From UMGS973 sp045599945 (lineage in GTDB: Bacteria > Bacillota > Clostridia > Peptostreptococcales > Anaerovoracaceae): a DNA stretch of 25,910 nt. A program made the translations under genes and the position numbers. The notes beneath the pieces are model-generated. The model was not told the origin of the DNA. It was given only the letters and a program-made list of their open reading frames with translations, and did no database searches. The stretch spans positions 1 to 25,910 of the forward strand of contig JAZRWY010000093.1 in the NCBI GenBank assembly GCA_045599945.1, given 5' to 3'. This document shows positions 9,072-14,791 of this stretch, piece after piece (within the stretch, counting starts at the first letter, position 1; the number at the start of each line of letters is the position of its first letter).

Positions 9072-9093
9072 AAGGGAGGCATGACCTCCCTTT
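9072..9093 (+). terminator. Hairpin between the 77-aa gene and tex
   Basis: AAGGGAGG (9072-9079) pairs perfectly with CCTCCCTT (9085-9092) around a CATGA loop. Only a short T run follows (TTT then CGG), so it is at best a weak terminator or an RNA processing or stability element. The stem also sequesters a GGGAGG sequence that could mimic a ribosome binding site. Confidence 0.5.
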
Positions 9094-9118
9094 CGGCATA
9101 TATGAAAGGAAAAGGAAA

Positions 9119-11293
9119 TTGAGCATTTTAGAAAGACTGGCATCAGAATTCAAACTGAAACTGTCACAGGTGGAAAAGACAGTAGAACTGATGGATGAAG
9201 GGAATACCATTCCGTTCATCGCAAGATACAGAAAGGAAGTAACGGGAGGCTTAAGTGATGAAATCCTTCGCAATCTGGAAGATCGTCTGACATATTTAAG
9301 AGGTCTGGAAGAGCGGAAGAATGAAGTCATAAAGCTCATCGATGAGCAGGAAAAACTGACACCGGAACTAAAGGAAGAAATCCTTGCTGCAGAAGTACTT
9401 CAGAGAGTGGAAGACCTGTATAAGCCGTTCAGACAGAAAAAGACAACAAGGGCATCCAAAGCAAAAGCAAAAGGACTGGAGCCGCTGGCGGACATTCTCT
9501 GGAATCAGGAACTGAAAACAGGAAGCCTCCTGGAGATGGCAGAAGAATATGTCAGCGAGGAAAAGGAAGTGGCATCTGCAGAGGAGGCTCTGCAGGGAGC
9601 CATGGACATCTGTGCAGAAAGAATCTCAGAGGATGCAGATATTCTGGATGACATCCGGGAATATACAAAAGAACATGGAAAACTGAAAAGTGACGCATCC
9701 GATCCGGAAGAGAAATGCGTCTATGATACATATTATGACTATCTGGAAGGTATTTCGAAAATACCAAACCATCGCATTCTGGCCATTAACCGGGGCGAAA
9801 AGGAGAAGAAACTGAAGGTCAAGGTAGATATCGATGCAGAAGAACTGAAAGAGCTGATCGGGCAGAGCGTCATCAAGGAAAAAAGCAGCATCTCCCTTCC
9901 TTATCTGGAAGAGACCATCCGCGATGCGTATAAGCGGCTGATTGCGCCATCTGTGGAGCGTGAAATGAGAAACATGCTGACAGAGCGTGCCGAAGAGGAT
10001 GCCGTAAAGGTCTTTGCGAAGAATACAGAAAAACTTCTCATGGTTCCGCCGGTAAAAGGTGCAAGAGTCATTGCCATTGACCCAGGATACAGAACCGGCT
10101 GCAAGGTGGCTGTCATCAATCAGACAGGAAAACTCCTGGCATATACAACAATCTATCCGACCAAGCCAAAGGAGGATATCAAGGGGACTGAGGCTGTTCT
10201 TTCAAAACTTGCAGAGAAGTATAGGATCAATACCATTGTCATTGGGAACGGAACAGGCTCAAGGGAGACGGAAGAGGTTGTTGCAGGCTTCATAAAAAAG
10301 AGCGGGCTGGACATCCAGTATACCATCGTGAATGAAGCAGGTGCTTCCGTATATTCCGCATCAAAGCTTGCGACTGAGGAATATCCGGATCTTGATGTTA
10401 CAACAAGAGGTGCCATGAGCCTTGGAAGAAGGCTGCAGGATCCGCTTGCAGAGCTGGTAAAGATTGAGCCGAAGCATATCGGAGTCGGACAGTACCAGCA
10501 TGACATCAACCAGGGCCTTCTTGAAAAGGCATTGGGCGATGTGGTAGAGAACTGCGTGAACAGAGTAGGCGTAGACCTGAATACTGCCTCTCCGTCCCTT
10601 TTATCATATATTGCAGGCATCAACATGGGCATTGCAAAGAATATTGTAAAATATAGAGAAGAAAACGGAAGCTTCAAAAACAGGAAAGAACTTCTGAAGG
10701 TTGGGAAACTGGGACCGAAGGCGTTTACCCAGTGTGCGGGCTTCTGCAGAATAGCAGGGGGAGATGAACCTCTGGATGCCACATCCGTTCATCCTGAGTC
10801 TTACGAGGCTGCAGAAAAGCTCCTTTCTAAGCTTGGAATCGATAAGAACAGCATCACAGGGGAAGGCGTAGCTGATCTTGATGCAAGAATAAAGCTTCTG
10901 TATCGAGGAAAGACCATGGACAAGCTGGCAGCGGACATAGGAGTTGGTCTTCCAACAATGATGGATATCCTCGAGGAAATCAAGAAGCCGGGAAGAGACC
11001 CTAGAGATAGTGCTCCGGCAGTTGTATTCCGAAATGATGTAAGGTCATTTGAAGACCTGAAGGTTGACATGGAACTGACCGGAACTGTAAGAAATGTTGT
11101 GGACTTCGGTGCTTTTGTTGACATAGGAGTAAAACAGGACGGTCTGGTTCACATTTCGCAATTAAGCGATAAATATGTAAAACATCCGATGGATGCGGTA
11201 TCTGTAGGAGATAACGTAAAGGTAAAGATCATATCCATTGATCACGAAAAGGGCAAGATTGGTCTTACAATGAAAGGCCTGAATAAGAAATAA
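9119..11293 (+). CDS. tex: Tex-family S1 RNA-binding protein
   Basis: A nucleic-acid-binding protein of the Tex/Spt6-like family, linked in bacteria to transcription and RNA quality control. At 724 aa it has the usual length. The order is clear: an N-terminal helical region with the family signature (DEGNTIPFIARYRKEVTGGL), a YqgF/RNase H-like domain from about 315 (VIAIDPGYRTGCKVAVI), a helix-hairpin-helix region at about 484-530 (VGVDLNTASPSLLSYIAGI), and a C-terminal S1 domain from about 650 (GTVRNVVDFGAFVDIGVKQDGLVHIS). The TTG start fits the family N-terminus; GAAAGGA at 9104-9110 is eight bases upstream. It probably begins the transcript that continues through the Nudix, GNAT and ACT genes. 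I see no defect. Confidence 0.95.
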   Translation: MSILERLASEFKLKLSQVEKTVELMDEGNTIPFIARYRKEVTGGLSDEILRNLEDRLTYLRGLEERKNEVIKLIDEQEKLTPELKEEILAAEVLQRVEDLYKPFRQKKTTRASKAKAKGLEPLADILWNQELKTGSLLEMAEEYVSEEKEVASAEEALQGAMDICAERISEDADILDDIREYTKEHGKLKSDASDPEEKCVYDTYYDYLEGISKIPNHRILAINRGEKEKKLKVKVDIDAEELKELIGQSVIKEKSSISLPYLEETIRDAYKRLIAPSVEREMRNMLTERAEEDAVKVFAKNTEKLLMVPPVKGARVIAIDPGYRTGCKVAVINQTGKLLAYTTIYPTKPKEDIKGTEAVLSKLAEKYRINTIVIGNGTGSRETEEVVAGFIKKSGLDIQYTIVNEAGASVYSASKLATEEYPDLDVTTRGAMSLGRRLQDPLAELVKIEPKHIGVGQYQHDINQGLLEKALGDVVENCVNRVGVDLNTASPSLLSYIAGINMGIAKNIVKYREENGSFKNRKELLKVGKLGPKAFTQCAGFCRIAGGDEPLDATSVHPESYEAAEKLLSKLGIDKNSITGEGVADLDARIKLLYRGKTMDKLAADIGVGLPTMMDILEEIKKPGRDPRDSAPAVVFRNDVRSFEDLKVDMELTGTVRNVVDFGAFVDIGVKQDGLVHISQLSDKYVKHPMDAVSVGDNVKVKIISIDHEKGKIGLTMKGLNKK

Positions 11294-11306
11294 GGAAAAG
11301 ATAATT

Positions 11307-11807
11307 ATGGAATACTGGGATATCTATGATAGCAATAAGGTGCGCACAGGACGCACAATGAAGAAGAACGACTGGATTCTTCAGGACGGTGAATATCACC
11401 TCACTGTACTCGGAGCAGTTGTTAATACGGAAGGAAAGTATCTCATCACAAAGAGAATCATGACGAAGGCATGGGCTCCGGGCTGGTGGGAGGTATCCGG
11501 CGGTGCCTGTCAGGCGGGAGAGGAATCTCTGGATGCAGTAAAGCGTGAGGTCCTTGAGGAGACAGGTCTTGATGTTACGGATGCTGATGGAGGATATGTT
11601 TTTACATATCACAGGGAAAACCCCGGCGAAGGTGACAACTATTTTGTCGATGTATATCGGTTTGTGCTAGATTTTAATGAAGAGGATATCAAGGTGCAGG
11701 AAGCAGAGGTTGATGGTTTCATGCTTGCAACTGCAGAGGAGATCAAAGCTTTTGCAGAGCAGGGAATATTCCTCCACTATGACAGCATCAAGAGGATTTT
11801 TGAATAA
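11307..11807 (+). CDS. Nudix hydrolase
   Basis: Hydrolyses a nucleoside diphosphate linked to another moiety; the substrate cannot be read from sequence. The Nudix box is complete at residues 66-88: G66, E72, R80-E81, E84-E85, G87, matching Gx5Ex7REUxEExGU. The N-terminus (about 1-25: MEYWDIYDSNKVRTGRTM) resembles Nudix proteins of the isopentenyl-diphosphate isomerase-like group, which carry such a leader before the fold. At 166 aa it is a single domain. It follows tex by 13 bases (AAGGAAAAG before the ATG), and its stop touches the GNAT start, so the genes are probably co-transcribed. Confidence 0.9.
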   Translation: MEYWDIYDSNKVRTGRTMKKNDWILQDGEYHLTVLGAVVNTEGKYLITKRIMTKAWAPGWWEVSGGACQAGEESLDAVKREVLEETGLDVTDADGGYVFTYHRENPGEGDNYFVDVYRFVLDFNEEDIKVQEAEVDGFMLATAEEIKAFAEQGIFLHYDSIKRIFE

Positions 11808-12296
11808 ATGATGATTCGGGATATCGAAAAAAGGGACTACCAGAGATGCATGGAGATATATAACTGGTATATACAGAACACCCCGTACACACTGGAAAAT
11901 GAGGCGCATACCGTAGAGAGCTTTTCTGAGAGAGTGGAGAGGATCAAGACGCGGTATCCGTACATTGTCTGTGAAGATGAAGGGAGAGTCATGGGCTATG
12001 CCTATCTGGATCCTTTTGGAACAAGATGGGGTTACAGATATACTGCAGATCTGGCAATCTATGTGGATAAAAACTTTACTGGAAGAGGCATGGGAAGCAT
12101 TCTGATGGAAGAACTCCTTTCACGGGCAGAGAAAAGCGAGATCAGAGATGTGATTGCAGTGGTAACAGAGGAAAACCCCGGCAGCATTGCATTTCATGAG
12201 AAGATGGGCTTTACCATAGAGGGAAGATTTAAAGGCATAGCGGATAAGTTTGGCAGACGTTTTGGTGTAGTATATATGCAGAAGAACATTCAGTGA
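11808..12296 (+). CDS. GNAT N-acetyltransferase (phosphinothricin acetyltransferase-like)
   Basis: Transfers an acetyl group from acetyl-CoA to an amine. At 162 aa it has the single GNAT fold: motif A YVDKNFTGRGMGSILMEELL with the pyrophosphate-binding GRGMG at 92-96, then motif B around NPGSIAFHEKMGFTIEGRFKGI. The overall pattern (Y-x-W-Y near residue 20, a typical AFHEKMGF and a late G-K-FGR) is that of the Pat/YwnH group, which acetylates phosphinothricin, methionine sulfone or similar small molecules. The start ATG follows the Nudix stop without a gap and a second ATG follows directly (11811), so the exact start is uncertain by one residue. The physiological substrate is unknown. Confidence 0.88.
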   Translation: MMIRDIEKRDYQRCMEIYNWYIQNTPYTLENEAHTVESFSERVERIKTRYPYIVCEDEGRVMGYAYLDPFGTRWGYRYTADLAIYVDKNFTGRGMGSILMEELLSRAEKSEIRDVIAVVTEENPGSIAFHEKMGFTIEGRFKGIADKFGRRFGVVYMQKNIQ

Positions 12297-12308
12297 TGGA
12301 GGTGCATT

Positions 12309-12677
12309 TTGAAACTTCAGATAATCGATCAGAGACTTTCCGTATGCAAGGTCGCTGACTATTCAGGTGTTGATGTAGAAAAAGAATACGTATTTACAGG
12401 CAGAACGGATGAGGAAAAATCCCTGGTATGTCCTGTATCCATGGTCCCTAAAAATGCAACAGACCGGGACGATGGATGGAGAGCATTCAGGATTCAGGGA
12501 ATGCTGGATTTCTCATTGATTGGCATTCTTTCAAAGATTGCAGGGATACTTGCGGAAAACAAGATCGGGATATTTGCAATATCCACCTATAATACAGACT
12601 ACATTCTCACAAAGGAAGAAAACTTTGATAAGGCAATGGAAGTGCTGAAAAAGGAAGGGTATGAGATCATCCGGTGA
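12309..12677 (+). CDS. ACT-domain protein (CASTOR-like)
   Basis: A small regulatory-type protein of 122 aa. The N-terminal half (residues 1-60) is a strand-rich domain with SVCKVADYSGVD and SLVCPVSMVPKNA. The C-terminal half is an ACT domain (about 60-122: GMLDFSLIGILSKIAGILAENKIGIFAISTYNTDYILTKEENFDKAMEVLKKEGYEI), a fold that usually binds amino acids. This two-part arrangement is typical of stand-alone CASTOR/ACT proteins in Firmicutes. No enzyme domain is attached. It uses a TTG start with GGAGGT (12298-12303) five bases upstream and lies 12 bases after the GNAT stop. Its ligand is unknown. Confidence 0.85.
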   Translation: MKLQIIDQRLSVCKVADYSGVDVEKEYVFTGRTDEEKSLVCPVSMVPKNATDRDDGWRAFRIQGMLDFSLIGILSKIAGILAENKIGIFAISTYNTDYILTKEENFDKAMEVLKKEGYEIIR

Positions 12678-12717
12678 AGGATGGCATTAAGCCCTGGCAC
12701 GACATCGTCCGGATGAT
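12666..12717. repeat. 9-bp perfect inverted repeat bracketing a gene end
   Basis: ATCATCCGG (12666-12674, ending just before the ACT-protein stop) is the exact reverse complement of CCGGATGAT (12709-12717). The right arm shares three bases with the terminator stem, so the two structures are partly exclusive. Confidence 0.5.
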
Positions 12718-12750
12718 TAAAAAAACGAGGAAAGCCTCGTTTTTTTAATC
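12715..12750. terminator. Bidirectional rho-independent terminator
   Basis: Perfect 16-bp arms (12715-12730 and 12735-12750) around an AAAG loop: the GC part is ACGAGG/CCTCGT and seven A/T pairs on the outside give a U tract in both directions. It lies between the convergent ACT-domain gene (+) and ridA (-) and can serve both. Confidence 0.93.
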
Positions 12751-12775
12751 TCTCTGATTCTGCTGGGATCGCCTT

Positions 12776-13177
12776 CTAAAGCGGCGTATATACAGGTTTT
12801 ATTCTTTCTGCAATTACTTCTATTTCAATGAGGACATCCTTAGGAAGCCTTGAAACTTCTACGGCGGATCTGGACGGATAGTTTCCCATGGAGAAATACT
12901 CTGCATAGATGCTGTTCATTACAGCAAAATGGTTCATATCCTTTAAGAAAACGGTAGTCTTTACTACGTGGTCCATGTCTGAACCTGCAGCCTTCATGAT
13001 GGCTGATATATTTTTCAATACCTGATGAGTCTGTGCTTCGATGCCTTCAGCAAGTTCCCCTGTTTCGGGAATGATTGGTATCTGTCCGGATGCGAAAATG
13101 AAATCCCCAACTACATTTGCCTGTGCATATGGTCCGATTGCAGCAGGCGCCTTATTTGTTATTACTGGCCTTTTCAT
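12776..13177 (-). CDS. ridA: RidA family reactive enamine/imine deaminase
   Basis: Hydrolyses reactive enamines and imines, such as 2-aminoacrylate from serine or cysteine breakdown, to ammonia and keto acids. At 133 aa it is full length. Family features: AIGPYAQA near residue 13, ASGQIP at 29, HVVKTTVFLKDMNHF at 70, R103 in PSRSAVEV (the carboxylate-binding arginine of active RidA proteins), and E120 in the terminal strand IEIEVIA. The - strand start has AAGGAGG seven bases upstream and a good promoter at 13210-13239. It is the only complete - strand gene in the window and stands alone, divergent from the MATE gene. Confidence 0.95.
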   Translation of the reverse strand: MKRPVITNKAPAAIGPYAQANVVGDFIFASGQIPIIPETGELAEGIEAQTHQVLKNISAIMKAAGSDMDHVVKTTVFLKDMNHFAVMNSIYAEYFSMGNYPSRSAVEVSRLPKDVLIEIEVIAERIKPVYTPL

Positions 13178-13209
13178 GTCTAACCTCCTTGTTACATCTT
13201 TCTTCCTAG

Positions 13210-13239
13210 ATTATATATCTCATCTTGTTCACAATTCAA
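13210..13239 (-). promoter_or_regulatory. Promoter of ridA
   Basis: On the - strand, TTGAAT (13234-13239) and a perfect TATAAT (13210-13215) are 18 bp apart, with the ridA start 33 bases further on. Confidence 0.7.
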
Positions 13240-13250
13240 GACTAAATTGT
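13231..13250. promoter_or_regulatory. Inverted repeat in the ridA-MATE intergenic region
   Basis: ACAATT (13231-13236) and AATTGT (13245-13250) form a perfect inverted repeat with an 8-bp spacer, overlapping the -35 box of ridA and lying about 18 bp before the proposed MATE -35. The geometry suits a dimeric repressor, but AT-rich repeats of this size also occur by chance. Confidence 0.3.
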
Positions 13251-13267
13251 CCATATGGGTCTGCCGG

Positions 13268-13297
13268 TTGGATTCCGCATGTCTTTTATGATAAAAT
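13268..13297 (+). promoter_or_regulatory. Promoter of the MATE-NRPS unit
   Basis: TTGGAT (13268-13273) and TAAAAT (13292-13297) with an 18-bp spacer, 22 bases before the MATE start codon. It would drive the MATE, 34-aa and NRPS genes together, because no terminator or other promoter is visible up to 17725. Confidence 0.5.
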
Positions 13298-13319
13298 ATT
13301 TATTTGGAGAAGAGATTTT

Positions 13320-14663
13320 ATGAAAGAAGATGTTTTTAGCGGAAAAATTACAAACAGAAAAATAACAGGCTTTGTATGGCCATCGATTCTGATGATGTTT
13401 GTACTGGCGCTATATTATACGGTAGATTCCATTTTTGTAGCCAACCTGGTCGGAGAACAGGCTCTTGCAGCATTAAACATCGCATATCCCATCCAGGGAA
13501 TCATGTGGGGCGTAGCAGTAATGCTGGCTGCAGGCTCAAGCTCGCTGGTTGCCATTAAGCAGGGCATGGATGAGCATGAAAAGGCGAATGACATGTTCAC
13601 CTTCATCATTGTCTTTTCGATTGTGCTTGGCATGGCATGCTCACTTCTGATGTTCCTGTTCCTGGACCCGATTGTTGCCATTCTTGGAGCAGGAGATACC
13701 CTTGCTGCAGGCTGCAGAGAGTTCCTGATGCTATTCCTGATTGGATGTCCATTTGCTCTTTCGGGTGTATGCCTTGAATTTTTCATCAGAGTAGACGGAA
13801 AGCCTGCATTTACCATAGCGCTTTATGTCTGCGGAGGCGTTGTACATCTGCTTCTGGATTACATCCTCATGGGACCCATGCAGATGGGGCTTGCAGGAAC
13901 GGCAGTCGCCAATGTTGCCGGCCTTGCAACAACTGCAATGGTAGGAGCATGGTACTTCCTGTTCAGGAAGACAAGGCTTAACTTCAGCAGGTTTACGGTG
14001 GATATGAAATATGTAGGCAGAAGCTTCTCCAATGGGTCGCCGGAGTTCTTCAATGAATCAGGAACGGGAATCATTATCTTCTTCTACAACATGGTCGCCA
14101 TGGATCTTGCAGGAGATACCGGGGTTGCAGCTGCAGCCATCATTCTTGACCTTCTCTATCTGTTCCTGTCAGTTCAGATGGGATACAGTGCGGGAGTTCT
14201 TCCGCTCCTTTCGTTTTTCTATGGAGCAAAAGACACTGCAAAGATTAACAAGGTCATGAAATATACAAGATGGTTCATATTGTTCTCATCTGTTATCATG
14301 GCAGCAATCGTATTCTTTGGAGCGGAATGGTTTGTAATGATCTATGAAAGGCCTGGCAGTGAACTCTATGACATGTCGCTGGTCGGTCTTAAGATTGCAG
14401 CATTCCAGGTGCTGCTTACAGGCATCAACATATTTGCATCGAATTTCTTCACTGCGTTTGGTGATGGAATCTTTTCGGCAATAATATCGGTCTCAAGGGG
14501 CCTTGTGATTCTGGTGCCGGCACTGTTTATTCTGTCGCATTTCATGGGTATTGCAGGGGCATGGCTTGCACTTCCGGCTGCGGAAGGGCTGACGCTTATA
14601 TTGTCATTTGGAATGATGAACCTGAAGAAGAAAAAATATGGGTATAAGGTGTTAGGGGAATAA
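13320..14663 (+). CDS. MATE family efflux transporter
   Basis: A 447-aa membrane antiporter that exports organic compounds using a Na+ or H+ gradient. Hydrophobic segments cover the whole length in the twelve-helix MATE pattern, with GEQALAALNIAYPIQGIMWGVAVMLAAGSSSLVAIKQG as the typical first-repeat signature and FASNFFTAFGDGIFSAIISVSRGLVILVPAL in the second half. I place the start at ATG 13320 (GGAG at 13306-13309, ten bases upstream): the frame extends further upstream but overlaps ridA and adds no MATE sequence. Its stop directly touches the start of the 34-aa gene, and the NRPS follows. That context suggests it exports the NRPS product, though the family also contains general drug pumps. 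Confidence 0.9.
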   Translation: MKEDVFSGKITNRKITGFVWPSILMMFVLALYYTVDSIFVANLVGEQALAALNIAYPIQGIMWGVAVMLAAGSSSLVAIKQGMDEHEKANDMFTFIIVFSIVLGMACSLLMFLFLDPIVAILGAGDTLAAGCREFLMLFLIGCPFALSGVCLEFFIRVDGKPAFTIALYVCGGVVHLLLDYILMGPMQMGLAGTAVANVAGLATTAMVGAWYFLFRKTRLNFSRFTVDMKYVGRSFSNGSPEFFNESGTGIIIFFYNMVAMDLAGDTGVAAAAIILDLLYLFLSVQMGYSAGVLPLLSFFYGAKDTAKINKVMKYTRWFILFSSVIMAAIVFFGAEWFVMIYERPGSELYDMSLVGLKIAAFQVLLTGINIFASNFFTAFGDGIFSAIISVSRGLVILVPALFILSHFMGIAGAWLALPAAEGLTLILSFGMMNLKKKKYGYKVLGE

Positions 14664-14768
14664 ATGGTTACTTTTTTCATAAGCGTAATGATCCTGATTG
14701 CAATATATGTATTTTTTAGAATGATAAAAAAGGACCAGAGAAGGAAACTGGCCAAATTTTGGTATTAA
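14664..14768 (+). CDS. 34-residue single-pass membrane peptide
   Basis: A very short gene between the MATE and NRPS genes. The ATG follows the MATE stop without a gap (TAAATG) and has AGGGGA at 14654-14659, four bases upstream, so translation is plausible. Residues 3-18 are a hydrophobic helix (FFISVMILIAIYVFF), followed by a strongly basic tail (RMIKKDQRRKLAKFWY) that by the positive-inside rule would face the cytoplasm. I do not recognise a family. It could be a small subunit that tethers or modulates the NRPS or exporter, by analogy with micro-proteins in other acyl-transfer operons such as DltX, which it does not resemble in sequence. The NRPS start lies 23 bases after its stop. Confidence 0.6.
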   Translation: MVTFFISVMILIAIYVFFRMIKKDQRRKLAKFWY

Positions 14769-14791
14769 TCACATGGAAGGATAGGGGACAT

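Noticed and set aside
13041..13319. Upstream extension of the MATE frame
   Set aside because: It runs antisense through ridA and its promoter, and the residues show no MATE similarity. ATG 13320 is preceded by GGAG and a promoter.
14759..14791. TTG start for the NRPS gene
   Set aside because: It overlaps the 34-aa gene and lacks a ribosome binding site, whereas ATG 14792 has AGGGG just upstream.
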